A stretch of DNA of 64,000 bases from Mesorhizobium sp. NFR06 (lineage in GTDB: Bacteria > Pseudomonadota > Alphaproteobacteria > Rhizobiales > Rhizobiaceae), in the NCBI RefSeq assembly GCF_900115245.1, contig NZ_FOVT01000002.1:191005-255004 (forward strand), written 5' to 3'. The position numbers and the translations under genes were made by a program. Each line of letters opens with the position of its first letter. Position 1 is the stretch's first letter. Below the pieces are notes generated by a model. The model did no database searches, was not told where the DNA came from, and worked only from the letters and a program-made list of their open reading frames with translations. Positions 25,660 to 34,300 of the stretch are shown here, in pieces.

Positions 25660-27548
25660 TCCGCGGCTTCACCTTTTGTCGACAGATCCTCGGCGGCCTG
25701 CTTTTCCTCGAGCAGGAAACCGCCCGACTGGCGCCGCCAGAGCTGGGCGTAAAGGCCGCCCTTTGCAATCAACGCCTCGTGCGAGCCGTCCTCGACGACG
25801 CGCCCCCTGTCCATCACCACCAGCCTGTCCATCGCCGCGATGGTCGACAGCCGATGCGCGATGGCGATGACTGTCTTGCCTCGCATGAGCTTGTAAAGGT
25901 TCTCCTGGATGGCCGCTTCCACCTCGGAGTCGAGCGCAGACGTAGCTTCGTCGAGAATCAGGATCGGCGCGTCCTTCAGCATAACGCGGGCAATGGCGAT
26001 GCGTTGCCGCTGGCCGCCCGACAGCTTGACGCCGCGCTCGCCGACAAGCGCCTCGTAGCCGCTGCGGCCGTGCGGATCGGTCAGTGCCGCGATCACCTCG
26101 TCGATCTGAGCGGCTTTCGCGGCGCTGAACATGGCCTCGTCGCTGGCCGACTGACGTCCATATTTGAGGTTCTCTCGAACGGATCGGTGCAGCAGCGAGG
26201 TGTCCTGATTGACGAAGCCGATCGCCGCGCGAACGCTCTCTTGCGAGACGTTGCGGATGTCCTGCCCGTCGATCAGCACCTTGCCGTCCTGCACGTCGAA
26301 CAGCCGCAGTGCGAGATTGACCAGTGTCGACTTGCCGGCTCCGGAACGCCCGATCAGCCCGACCCGCTCACCCGGCGCGATTTTCAGCGACAGATTGTCG
26401 ATGACGCCGCCTTTGCCGTCCTTGCGCCAGTAGTTGAAGTTCACCCGGTCGAACTCGATGCCGCCGGCGCTGACGACAAGGGCGGGCGCGGCGGGATTGT
26501 CCAGCATGGTGATCGGACGCGCGATCGTCGTCATCGAGTTGCTGGCGACGCCGATCTGCCGGAAGACGTTGGCGCCGACATCGAGGATCCTGCCGGAGAT
26601 GTTGGCGATCTGCAGCGCGAACGGTATCGCCGTCGCCACGGCCGCGGTGGTCATGGCGCCGGCGTTCCAGCCTGCGAGCGCCAGCCAGCTTATGGCGATA
26701 AGCAGCGCTGCGTTGAGGACGAACAATGCCGACCACATCAGCGTGAAAACGCGCATCAGCCGGTAGAACGTCTGCGCGTGCTCTTTCACGGCTTGCGAGA
26801 CATATTTGTCTTCGTGTTCGCCGGTCGAGAATGTCTTGAGCGTCAGGATGTTGGTGTAGCTGTCGACCATGCGGCCGCTCACCTGCGACCACCGTTCCGA
26901 CAGTTGGGACGAGCGTTGCGTGATCCTTGGCATCGCAGACCAGAAGATCAGGCAATAGAACACCAGCCACACCGCCACCACCGCCAGCAGAAGCGAGTCG
27001 AGCCGCGCCAGCACCACGATGGCGACCGCAACGAAGACCAGCGCATACCAGACGGCGTCGACGGTGAGGTTGACGCTCATCTCTACCGAATCGCCGCTTT
27101 GCATGACCTTGGTTCCGATGCGGCCGGCAAAGTCGTTCTGGAAGAAAGACCAATCCTGGCGCACGACATGCCAATGGCTCTGCCAGCGGATGAGGTCGAT
27201 GAGATTCGGCGCGATGGCGTGGTTGCGAATGAGCGCATCGACGACCATCGACAGCGGACGCAGCAGCACGACAGTCGCCATCAGGGCAAGCAGCGGCCCA
27301 TGCGCCGCGAAGAAATCGCCGGGCTTTGCGTCGGTGAGCAGGCCCACGATCAGGCCGACGAAAATCGGCAGCATCGCGTCCACGATGGCGGCGACGGCAA
27401 CGATGATCATGCGCAACCAATAGGCGGCGCGAAATTGCCTTATGAAATACCAGTAGAACCGCCAAAGCCCCATGGGCGGCTGCCGGTCGTCCGCCAGCGC
27501 CACCGGCGAATAACGGCTTTCGAACCAGGTGAAGATGCGGTCTAGCAT
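25656..27548 (-). CDS. ABC exporter half-transporter, second of a tandem set
   Basis: A 630-residue fused membrane/ATPase exporter. The membrane domain spans about residues 30-330, the nucleotide-binding domain about 370-600, with GRSGAGKST, NQDTSLLHRSV, LSGGQRQR and ILILDEATSALD all intact. The motif NDFAGRIGTKVMQSG in the transmembrane half is shared with both neighbours (NDFAGRIATKVWQAG and DEFAGRIATKLMQTA), showing recent common ancestry. It overlaps the downstream paralogue. About 135 bp separate it from the upstream paralogue. Confidence 0.93.
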   Translation of the reverse strand: MLDRIFTWFESRYSPVALADDRQPPMGLWRFYWYFIRQFRAAYWLRMIIVAVAAIVDAMLPIFVGLIVGLLTDAKPGDFFAAHGPLLALMATVVLLRPLSMVVDALIRNHAIAPNLIDLIRWQSHWHVVRQDWSFFQNDFAGRIGTKVMQSGDSVEMSVNLTVDAVWYALVFVAVAIVVLARLDSLLLAVVAVWLVFYCLIFWSAMPRITQRSSQLSERWSQVSGRMVDSYTNILTLKTFSTGEHEDKYVSQAVKEHAQTFYRLMRVFTLMWSALFVLNAALLIAISWLALAGWNAGAMTTAAVATAIPFALQIANISGRILDVGANVFRQIGVASNSMTTIARPITMLDNPAAPALVVSAGGIEFDRVNFNYWRKDGKGGVIDNLSLKIAPGERVGLIGRSGAGKSTLVNLALRLFDVQDGKVLIDGQDIRNVSQESVRAAIGFVNQDTSLLHRSVRENLKYGRQSASDEAMFSAAKAAQIDEVIAALTDPHGRSGYEALVGERGVKLSGGQRQRIAIARVMLKDAPILILDEATSALDSEVEAAIQENLYKLMRGKTVIAIAHRLSTIAAMDRLVVMDRGRVVEDGSHEALIAKGGLYAQLWRRQSGGFLLEEKQAAEDLSTKGEAAE

Positions 27549-27683
27549 TTTTCTCTCGTGGGCCGGAAATCGGCCGCTACCGGCCCGCTTGTATCTCTGT
27601 GTTTCACCTGGGGGCGGCGGTTGCGCCCGGATCGATTTCCCGCAATCGTCATTCCCGCGCGCCCGCGCGAATCGCGGGCAATG

Positions 27684-29570
27684 TTACTCTGCCGCCAACT
27701 CGGATTCGGGTTCTGACGCCTTCGTGTCGGCCTCGGTCGACACGTCGTCGAGCAGGAAGCCGCCCGACTGGCGTTGCCAGAGCTGGGCATAGAGCCCGCC
27801 CTTGGCGACGAGCTCCTCATGCGAGCCTTCCTCGATGATGCGGCCCTTGTCCAAGACGACGAGCCGGTCCATCGCCGCGATAGTCGAAAGGCGATGGGCG
27901 ATGGCGATCACGGTCTTGCCCTGCATCAGCTTGTAGAGGTTCTCCTGGATCGCCGCTTCGGCTTCCGAATCGAGCGCCGAGGTCGCCTCGTCGAGGATCA
28001 GGATCGGCGCATCCTTCAGCATCACGCGGGCAATCGCGATGCGCTGCCGCTGGCCGCCGGACAGTTTGACGCCCCGGTCGCCGACATGGGCATCGAAATT
28101 CTTGCGGCCGTCGGAATCGGAAAGCTCGCTGATGAAATCCAGCGCCTCGGCCCGTTTCGCCGCCTCGATCAGCATTTCGTTGCTGGCGTCAGGCCGGCCG
28201 TAGAGGATGTTCTCGCGCACAGAGCGGTGCAGCAGCGAGGTGTCCTGTGTCACCATGCCGATCTGAGCGCGCAGCGAATCCTGCGTTACCGCCGCGATCT
28301 CCTGGCCGTCGACGAGGATCCTGCCGCTTTCGAGATCGTAGAAGCGCAGCAACAGGTTGACCAGCGTCGACTTGCCGGCGCCGGAACGGCCGACAATGCC
28401 GACCTTTTCGCCAGGCTTCACGGTGAGCGACAGGTTCTCGATGACACCCTTCTGCTTGCCGTAATGGAAGCGGATGTCGTCAAAGCGGATCTCGCCATGG
28501 GCAACGGATATGTCCTTCGCTCTCGGCCGGTCCTCGACGAGACGCGGCAGCGAGATCGACTGAATGCCGTCCTGTACGGTGCCGATGTTCTCGAACAGGC
28601 CGGACATTTCCCACATGATCCACTGCGACATGCCCCACATGCGAAGCACAAGGCCGATAACCACGGCGACCGCGCCGATCGTCACCGCCTGGCCGAGCCA
28701 CAGCCACAGCGAGATCGCGGTCACCGAGAACAGAAGCAGCGAATTCAGGATGTAGAGCAGGCCGTAGAGCACCGTCACCAGCCGCATCGAGCGGTAGACG
28801 GTGTCGAGGAAGCTCGCCATGCCTTCCTTGGCGAATGTTGCCTCGCGCCGCGCATGCGAAAACAGCTTCACCGTCTGGATGTTGGTGTAGCTGTCGACGA
28901 CGCGGCCGGTCATGGTCGAGCGTGCATTCGCCTGCTCCTCGCCGACCTTGCCGAGCCGCGGGATGAAAAAACGAAGAAGGCCGATATAGCCGACCAGCCA
29001 CACGCCGAGCGGCGCGGCCAGCCGCCAGTCCGCCGAGCCGACGATGAACAGCATGCCGAGGAAATAGACGATGACGTAGTTCAGCACGTCGATCAGCTTG
29101 ATGACGCATTCGCGCACGGCGAGCGCCGTCTGCATCAGCTTGGTGGCGATGCGGCCGGCGAACTCGTCCTGGTAGAAGGCCATCGACTGCTTCAGCAGGT
29201 AGCGGTGCACCTGCCAGCGGATGCGCATGGGATAGTTGCCCATCAGCGTCTGCTGGTTGAGCAGCGAATGCAGCCAGACGGTGCCCGGCAGCGCGAACAG
29301 CACGACGAAGGCCATGCCGGCGAGCTTCCAGCTCTCCGTCTGCAGGAAGGTTTCGCGGTTCTGCGCCGACAGCCAGTCGACAATGCGGCCGAGGAAGCCG
29401 AACATCCAGACTTCCGTGAAGGCAATCGCCGTCACCAGCACCGCATCGAGGATGATGTAGGGCCAGGCGCCGCGCGTGTAATGCACGCAGAAGGCAATCA
29501 GCGTCCTTGGTGGCTCGACCGGCTCCGCGGCCGGGAACGGATCGAGCCTGTTTTCAAACCAGCGGAACAT
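27684..29570 (-). CDS. ABC exporter half-transporter, first of a tandem set
   Basis: A 628-residue exporter with the same layout as the next two genes: six predicted membrane helices, then GRSGAGKST, TQDTSLLHRSV, LSGGQRQR and ILILDEATSALD. The last 90 residues of the ATPase domain are nearly identical to those of the second gene, consistent with duplication or gene conversion. It is the first gene of the leftward series, and the promoter should lie just right of 29570. Confidence 0.93.
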   Translation of the reverse strand: MFRWFENRLDPFPAAEPVEPPRTLIAFCVHYTRGAWPYIILDAVLVTAIAFTEVWMFGFLGRIVDWLSAQNRETFLQTESWKLAGMAFVVLFALPGTVWLHSLLNQQTLMGNYPMRIRWQVHRYLLKQSMAFYQDEFAGRIATKLMQTALAVRECVIKLIDVLNYVIVYFLGMLFIVGSADWRLAAPLGVWLVGYIGLLRFFIPRLGKVGEEQANARSTMTGRVVDSYTNIQTVKLFSHARREATFAKEGMASFLDTVYRSMRLVTVLYGLLYILNSLLLFSVTAISLWLWLGQAVTIGAVAVVIGLVLRMWGMSQWIMWEMSGLFENIGTVQDGIQSISLPRLVEDRPRAKDISVAHGEIRFDDIRFHYGKQKGVIENLSLTVKPGEKVGIVGRSGAGKSTLVNLLLRFYDLESGRILVDGQEIAAVTQDSLRAQIGMVTQDTSLLHRSVRENILYGRPDASNEMLIEAAKRAEALDFISELSDSDGRKNFDAHVGDRGVKLSGGQRQRIAIARVMLKDAPILILDEATSALDSEAEAAIQENLYKLMQGKTVIAIAHRLSTIAAMDRLVVLDKGRIIEEGSHEELVAKGGLYAQLWQRQSGGFLLDDVSTEADTKASEPESELAAE

Positions 29571-29594
29571 CCGGGCACTCGACTGTCTATGCGC

Positions 29595-30011
29595 TCACGC
29601 TGCGCGGGATTGATGGGCGGGGCTTTGCGGCCGCGCGGCGCAGCGAGCCGGCGATACGGAATCATCTGTATCGCCGGCCCTGCTTCGCGCAATATAGGGT
29701 GTTGCGGGCTTTTCGCCGACTGGCTCGTTCGACGATCCTGACGGCGCCGAATTTCCCGACGGAAAGCTCGAGCCTGCCCGGCCCTTGTCGCCAGGCCGGA
29801 TCATCCGGATGATCCGGCGCACCAGCGTGGGCCGGCTGTGGTCGGGCACTGCGGTCGAGAAATCGACGTCCGGCAGCATGCCGCGATGCGGACGGCGGCG
29901 TTCCTCGGCGTGCACCGCCGACGAATAGGTCTCGCCGATCAGCAGCGCCCAGGTTGCCGCTTTGCGTTCGTGCAGGCTTCTTGACCCCGGTATCTTATAG
30001 GGATCGAACAT
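29595..30011 (-). CDS. Small protein of unknown function, Pro/Arg/Ser-rich
   Basis: The open frame of 138 codons starts at an ATG with a strong GGAGGA site seven bases upstream. The first half (FDPYKIPGSRSLHERKAATW, EERRRPHRGMLPDVDFS, LVRRIIRMIRPGDKG) looks like real protein. The second half becomes Ser/Pro/Ala-rich and may be read-through into non-coding sequence. No family is recognised. It ends 24 bp from the start of the ABC exporter series on the same strand. A real gene is likely; its true 3' end and function are open. Confidence 0.5.
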   Translation of the reverse strand: MFDPYKIPGSRSLHERKAATWALLIGETYSSAVHAEERRRPHRGMLPDVDFSTAVPDHSRPTLVRRIIRMIRPGDKGRAGSSFPSGNSAPSGSSNEPVGEKPATPYIARSRAGDTDDSVSPARCAARPQSPAHQSRAA

Positions 30012-30481
30012 CGGTCCGTCCTCCATGTGTAATTGCGCTAAAAAGGGTGATGCGACGTCGACCGTCGGCATTCGGCCGAAGGCGGAGATCGAATCGGTCG
30101 GGACGTGACGACAAGAGTCGCTTGGGACACGACGAGCGTCGGTCCAGACACGTTCAGGTGGGCGGCGGCGCCCTTTTGGCAGTTTGAAAAACATCGCGGA
30201 ATTCCCTCGAAAGCCGAAAACTGGGTCCGGCGGGAATTCGGTGCGATGAGGAGACTTAAAGTGTCAGAAGAATCGTCGTACCGAAACCGCCGTTGGGCAT
30301 ACGTGAGCCCCGGAAAGGAGCTGGATGTGCATGGTCATCATGTGTTCCCCTTCCTTCGGTTCGGGTTGACGATGGTGTGCATATACTCGACTTCGCAGAA
30401 AATGGCCACCCGCCAATCCCGAAATCGCCGAAAGCCGGAGGTGCCTGTGGCCGATCTGCCACTTATTAGAAGGATGCGAAA
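30012..30481. other. Intergenic region upstream of trmL
   Basis: About 470 bases separate two divergent genes. A 126-codon rightward frame (30105-30485) has no protein-like features and is rejected. On the minus strand a 25-codon frame with a good ribosome site stands at 30264-30341 (listed separately). Nothing else was supported. Confidence 0.45.
30264..30341 (-). CDS. Possible 25-residue small ORF or leader peptide
   Basis: On the minus strand GGAAGGGGAACAC precedes ATG ATG, giving a 25-residue peptide that begins MMTMHIQLLSG, has one Cys and ends VRRFF before a TGA. It lies about 250 bp upstream of the small protein gene at 30011 on the same strand. The strong ribosome site next to a short frame in a long leader is what suggests translation; no family is recognised. 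It could equally be chance. Confidence 0.3.
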   Translation of the reverse strand: MMTMHIQLLSGAHVCPTAVSVRRFF

Positions 30482-30940
30482 ATGAACGACCGTCTCCGCA
30501 TCGCGCTCTACCAGCCGGATATCGCCGGCAACACCGGCACAATCCTGCGCTTCGCCGCCTGCCTCGACCTTGCTGTCGATATCGTCGAGCCGGCCGGCTT
30601 CCCGCTCTCCGATCGGGCGCTGAAACGGGCCGGCATGGACTACCTCGAAATGGCGGCGCTCTCCCGCCATGCCGACTGGCACGCCTTCCAGGACTGGCGC
30701 CGGACGAATACACGTCGCCTGGTGCTGGTCACCACCAAGGCGACGGCCGCCTATAGCGGCTTCGATTTCGCCGCCGGCGACATCCTCCTGTTCGGCCGCG
30801 AATCCGCCGGCGTGCCGGATGAAGTTCATCAGGCGGCGGACGCGCGACTGACCATCCCGATGCGGCCCGGCGCGCGCAGCATCAACGTCGCTCTGTCTGT
30901 CGCCATGGTCGCGGGCGAAGCGCTCCGTCAGCTCGGATAG
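30482..30940 (+). CDS. trmL: tRNA (cytidine(34)-2'-O)-methyltransferase
   Basis: A 152-residue SPOUT-class methyltransferase that adds a 2'-O-methyl group to the wobble base of certain leucine tRNAs. The family start [23 protein letters not shown] is present, as is the knot region [20 protein letters not shown] and the C-terminal motif [19 protein letters not shown]. The length equals that of the minimal single-domain enzymes. In many rhizobia trmL lies near petABC and hemF, as here. Confidence 0.95.
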   Translation: MNDRLRIALYQPDIAGNTGTILRFAACLDLAVDIVEPAGFPLSDRALKRAGMDYLEMAALSRHADWHAFQDWRRTNTRRLVLVTTKATAAYSGFDFAAGDILLFGRESAGVPDEVHQAADARLTIPMRPGARSINVALSVAMVAGEALRQLG

Positions 30941-31054
30941 CACCTTCAACCCCTCCCCGCCGTCGCCTGCCGCCTCCCCTGCCGCTGCCGTTCTCACCCA
31001 GGCGCACATCGCCTTCTCCTGCATTTGCCCTATCAACAATTACTCGCTACAAGC

Positions 31055-31070
31055 TCAACCTAACTTGAGG
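31055..31070. promoter_or_regulatory. Candidate SoxR-binding box
   Basis: CTCAACCTAACTTGAG has perfect 5-bp outer arms (CTCAA/TTGAG) and closely resembles the known SoxR operator CCTCAAGTTAACTTGAGG. It ends 18 bp before the soxR ATG, suggesting that SoxR controls its own gene. Confidence 0.7.
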
Positions 31071-31088
31071 TCAAGGGGAAAATTCGAG

Positions 31089-31583
31089 ATGGCTCCGGTA
31101 AGCGAATTGACGGTCGGCCAGGTGGCGATGCGCAGCGGCGTTGCGGTATCGGCGCTGCATTTCTACGAGGCGCGCGGACTCATCCGCAGCCATCGTACGG
31201 CGGGCAACCAGCGCCGCTATGGCCGCGATGTGCTGCGGCGCGTGGCGATCATCCGCGTCGCCCAGGACGTCGGCATCTCGCTCGCCGAGATCGCTGCGGC
31301 ACTCCAGTCCCTGCCCGAGGGTCGCACGCCGACGCGCGAGGATTGGCAGCTGCTTTCAACGGCCTGGCGCGATAGCCTTGATCAGAAGATCAGCCAGCTG
31401 AAGAAGCTGCGTGACGGATTGACCGACTGCATCGGCTGCGGCTGCATGTCGATCGACAAATGCCCGCTGAGGAACAAGGAGGACCGGCTGGGCCGGGAGG
31501 GAACCGGCGCGAGGCGATTGGTTCTTCCTTCTGCCCGTTCACAGGGAGAAGGTGCCCGAAGGGCGGATGAGGGGCGACGCTGA
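31089..31583 (+). CDS. soxR: Redox-sensitive transcriptional activator SoxR
   Basis: A MerR-family regulator whose 2Fe-2S cluster senses redox-cycling compounds. The N-terminal winged helix starts [22 protein letters not shown], followed by the dimerisation helix and the cluster motif [12 protein letters not shown] (Cys 114, 117, 119, 125). ATG 31089 is the normal family start. The product is 164 residues: the SoxR core ends near GTGAR (143), and the last 20 residues, including [18 protein letters not shown], are encoded by a palindromic repeat that has replaced the original 3' end. No soxS is present, as usual outside enterobacteria. Confidence 0.93.
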   Translation: MAPVSELTVGQVAMRSGVAVSALHFYEARGLIRSHRTAGNQRRYGRDVLRRVAIIRVAQDVGISLAEIAAALQSLPEGRTPTREDWQLLSTAWRDSLDQKISQLKKLRDGLTDCIGCGCMSIDKCPLRNKEDRLGREGTGARRLVLPSARSQGEGARRADEGRR

Positions 31584-31711
31584 CTTCGGCGATTGGTCTG
31601 CAGTCCCGGGCGACGCCAAAAGCTATCGCACGCCGCGCTGATAGTCTCACAAGCCGGCGCCGCCCCTCACCTGCCTGCCGGCATCCTCTCCCCGTAAACG
31701 GGGCAAGGAAA
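31527..31711. repeat. Palindromic repeat family 2 (GGAGAAGGTG), copy 2, overlapping the soxR 3' end
   Basis: The left side reads CCTTCTGCCCGTTCACAGG then GAGAAGGTGCCCGAAGGGCG and GATGAGGGGC; the right side reads GCCCCTCACCTG, then CATCCTCTCCCCGTAAACGG GGCAAGGA. The element contains the soxR stop codon at 31581-31583. It closely matches the copy at 45512-45663. Confidence 0.88.
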
Positions 31712-31713
31712 TC

Positions 31714-31971
31714 CTAGTCCGCCGCCGGAAGTCGCCGCATGGTGAACTCGATCACATCGCCCGGACGCTCGAACCAGCTTTCGATCTCGGTCCAGTAGGC
31801 CTGCTTGGGAAAGCGCTCGAACCATTCCTTCGCCTTGAGCCGCGCGGCAGGGCGGGGCAACACGAAGGTCTCGCGCAGAAATCCGTCGCGCGGCTGCTTT
31901 TCGCGCTCGGCGCGCGAGCGCTCCAGCCTTCTCTTCAAGCCATCCAGCGGCGGTCTTGCCGGGGTGCCCAC
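31714..31971 (-). CDS. Conserved small protein of unknown function
   Basis: An 85-residue basic protein starting at GTG 31971, which has AAGGAG seven bases upstream. It contains GLKRRLERSRAEREKQ, then FVLPRPAARLKAKEWFERFPKQAYWTEIESWFE, where aromatic and charged residues suggest a folded C-terminal part. It is divergent from hemF. I do not recognise the family. The strong ribosome site and coding character support a real gene. A repeat copy ends 3 bp beyond its stop. Confidence 0.65.
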   Translation of the reverse strand: MGTPARPPLDGLKRRLERSRAEREKQPRDGFLRETFVLPRPAARLKAKEWFERFPKQAYWTEIESWFERPGDVIEFTMRRLPAAD

Positions 31972-32090
31972 GAAGGAACTCCTTGCAACTAGTCAGACGG
32001 GACTTGACCCTTGCCCCTAAGAGATTAGGGATCGCGCGCGGAAAAAACGAGTCATTTGTCAGGCAAGTGAGCCTGTGACTGGAGACGGAA

Positions 32091-33005
32091 TTGGAAAGAC
32101 CTGACCTTCCTGTGGGCCTGCCTGCCGACATCGAGCAGAAGAAGATGAAGGCCCGCCTCTGGTTCGAGGCCTTGCGTGAGCGCATCTGCGCCACCTTCGA
32201 GCAGCTCGAGCAGGAGCTCGCCGGACCGCAAGCGTCATGGTCGCCTGGCCATTTCGAAAAAACCCCCTGGGAGCGCGACGAAGGCGGTGGCGGCGGCGGC
32301 ACCATGTCGATGATGCGCGGCCGCGTCTTCGAGAAGGTCGGGGTGCACACCTCGACCGTCTATGGCGAATTTTCGCCCGAGTTCAGGAAGCAGATTCCCG
32401 GCGCCGAGGACGACCCTCAATTCTGGGCGAGCGGCATTTCGCTGATTGCGCACCCCTGGAATCCCAATGTGCCGGCCGTGCACATGAACACGCGCATGGT
32501 GGTCACCACGAGCCAATGGTTCGGTGGCGGCGCCGATCTGACGCCCGTGCTCGACCGCCGCCGCACCCAGGACGACCCGGACACGATTGCCTTCCATCGC
32601 GCCATGCAATTCGCCTGCGAGAAGAACGCCGCGGTTGCCGACTATCCCAAATTCAAAACCTGGTGCGACGAGTATTTTTTCCTGCCGCACCGCAATGAGG
32701 CCCGCGGCATCGGCGGCATCTTCTTCGACTGGCTTCATTCGGACGAGGACAAGGGCGGTTGGAACGCCGATCTCAACTTCGTCCAGGATGTCGGACGCTC
32801 CTTCCTTGTCGTCTATGCCCATCTGGTGCGGGCCAATTTCAACCGGAACTGGACCGACGGCGAGCGCGAAGAACAGCTCATCCGGCGCGGCCGCTACGTC
32901 GAATTCAACTTGCTTCACGATCGCGGCACCATCTTCGGCCTGAAAACCGGCGGCAATGTCGCCTCGATCCTCTCCAGCCTGCCGCCCGAGGTAAAATGGC
33001 CGTAA
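32091..33005 (+). CDS. hemF: Oxygen-dependent coproporphyrinogen III oxidase
   Basis: HemF converts coproporphyrinogen III to protoporphyrinogen IX using O2 in haem synthesis. The 304-residue protein shows [60 protein letters not shown] and the C-terminal [24 protein letters not shown]. The start appears to be TTG 32091 preceded by GGAG. It fits beside the bc1 genes as a haem-supply gene. It is likely monocistronic; the next gene is 245 bp away. Confidence 0.96.
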   Translation: MERPDLPVGLPADIEQKKMKARLWFEALRERICATFEQLEQELAGPQASWSPGHFEKTPWERDEGGGGGGTMSMMRGRVFEKVGVHTSTVYGEFSPEFRKQIPGAEDDPQFWASGISLIAHPWNPNVPAVHMNTRMVVTTSQWFGGGADLTPVLDRRRTQDDPDTIAFHRAMQFACEKNAAVADYPKFKTWCDEYFFLPHRNEARGIGGIFFDWLHSDEDKGGWNADLNFVQDVGRSFLVVYAHLVRANFNRNWTDGEREEQLIRRGRYVEFNLLHDRGTIFGLKTGGNVASILSSLPPEVKWP

Positions 33006-33250
33006 CGATCCGGTGAGCCTGGCCATGGCCGCATTGCTGTCTCATTCGCCGAATCTTGGCGGGAAATGTGGCGGCCTCGATTTCTTTTTCGTCTAATATC
33101 CTTTTGAAAAAATTGATTTATTTAACGTTTCCGGGTCGGGAAGCGCCGGCGGCTCGTCATTGCCGCGAGCCGCGACCCGACGCGACTTGACGGCCCTGAT
33201 CAAGAGGGGTGCCTGCCAAACGGGCGCCCGCATTTCCAGGAGAGCATGCC

Positions 33251-33511
33251 ATGCGCAAGCTTATCGTGACGGCGGCAGCCGCCGCCTTTCTCGCCTCCGG
33301 TGGCGCCGCGTTCGCGGCGGTGAAGCACACCACCGGCACCGTCAAGAGCTTTGATGGAACGGCCATGAGCCTTGTTCTGGATGATGGATCGACTTTCAAG
33401 CTGTCCAAGGCCTTCAAGGATCCGGGCATTCAGGCCGGCGAGAAGGTCCGCGTGTCCTGGGATATGAACGGCAAGAACAAAATTGCCGAGGCCGTCAAGA
33501 TCATGAAGTGA
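33251..33511 (+). CDS. Small exported protein, DUF1344-like
   Basis: An 86-residue protein with a signal peptide (MRKLIVTAAAAAFLASGGAAFAA) and a small beta-rich mature domain: HTTGTVKSFDGTAMSLVLDDGSTFKL then VRVSWDMNGKNKIAEAVKIMK. This pattern matches what I recall as DUF1344, short periplasmic proteins of rhizobia. AGGAG precedes ATG 33251; the upstream in-frame ATG at 33209 is out of place for a signal peptide. Function unknown. A repeat and a strong terminator follow. Confidence 0.8.
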   Translation: MRKLIVTAAAAAFLASGGAAFAAVKHTTGTVKSFDGTAMSLVLDDGSTFKLSKAFKDPGIQAGEKVRVSWDMNGKNKIAEAVKIMK

Positions 33512-33527
33512 CGGCTACCCTCGGCTA

Positions 33528-33637
33528 GAGCACGTTGCCGAAAAGTGTGAAGCGGCTTTCGGACGACATCATGCTCTATCTCTTTGATTTGGAGCCGGAT
33601 TCGAATTTCAGGTCAGTTCGACCTGAAATCATCCGGG
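33528..33637. repeat. Palindromic repeat family 1, copy B (reverse orientation)
   Basis: Contains GTTGCCGAAAAGTGTGAAGC, GGCTTTCGGACGACATCATG and CTCTATCTCTTTGATTTGGA, the reverse complement of copy A at 13950-14040. It also carries an extra hairpin: ATTTCAGGTC (33605-33614), a five-base loop and GACCTGAAAT (33620-33629), perfect 10-bp arms that copy A lacks. It lies just after the DUF1344-like gene. Confidence 0.9.
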
Positions 33638-33658
33638 TCTAGGCAGGCTCAGGCAGCA

Positions 33659-33694
33659 CGAAAGGCGGAGCACCCGTGCTCCGCCTTTCGTTTT
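33659..33694 (+). terminator. Strong Rho-independent terminator
   Basis: CGAAAGGCGGAGCAC (33659-33673) and its exact complement (33676-33690) flank CC, followed by TTTT. It ends the DUF1344-like transcript after the family 1 repeat. Confidence 0.85.
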
Positions 33695-33877
33695 CGTGCT
33701 TTTGCCGCGCCGGCTGCCTCTGGCTGCTCCGCATGCAACCGAAAACGACGGCATGTGTTATTGATATCCATCCGAGCAATTCCGCGAAACGCAAAAGCTG
33801 CCTCCAACGGGATTGCATAACAATAAATGGCTGGAGCGGCCGGGCTGAGCGGCTCCAGAGCGAGGAAAGGAAAACCC

Positions 33878-34063
33878 ATGAAGGAATTTCAATGTGGATC
33901 GCTGGTCCCCGGCTGTGACTGGCACACGCGCGCCGACGAGGAAGCCGAAGTCATGCGCCGCGCCGTCGAGCACATGCGCGAGACGCATGGGGAAACCATC
34001 ATCCGCGAGACGATGATCGAGGCGATCCGCTCGCGCATCCAAAAGGTCCGCGACGCGGCCTGA
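33878..34063 (+). CDS. Small soluble protein, DUF1059-like
   Basis: A 61-residue protein starting MKEFQCGSLVPGCDWHTRAD and continuing EEAEVMRRAVEHMRETHGE. The pattern of two Cys and several His (CGxxxPGCDWHxxxxxxxE...H...H) matches small DUF1059 proteins, thought to bind metal. GGAAAGGAAAACCC precedes ATG 33878. Longer in-frame readings from 33827 lack a ribosome site. Function unknown. Confidence 0.82.
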   Translation: MKEFQCGSLVPGCDWHTRADEEAEVMRRAVEHMRETHGETIIRETMIEAIRSRIQKVRDAA

Positions 34064-34101
34064 GCAGATCGCGGACTTCGAAACGTCCGACAGGCAAGAT
34101 G

Positions 34102-34127
34102 GCGGGATGTCGCTCGGCGCATCCCGC
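34102..34127. terminator. Possible hairpin terminator after the DUF1059-like gene
   Basis: GCGGGATG (34102-34109) pairs with CATCCCGC (34120-34127) across a ten-base loop. No T-run follows, so termination strength is uncertain. Confidence 0.4.
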
Positions 34128-34300
34128 TCTGTGCCTCGGCGATCCTTCAAGCAAATTCTTATATTCGTAACGGCGTGGATAACCTCCCGGTAACGGTGTG
34201 CGTGCGATGGTCCGGCGCATGATCCGGCCAGAGGCGGCTGCCCGAGGAGCCCTTCGCCATCAAGGCGCTGTCCGGAATGGTGGGGCGAGGTGTTGCGCGC

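Noticed and set aside
27774..29741. 655-codon plus-strand frame across the first ABC exporter
   Set aside because: Antisense shadow of a gene with complete ABC motifs; composition is that of reverse-read coding sequence.
30105..30485. 126-codon plus-strand frame upstream of trmL
   Set aside because: Ends inside the trmL start region, lacks a ribosome site and has non-protein-like composition.
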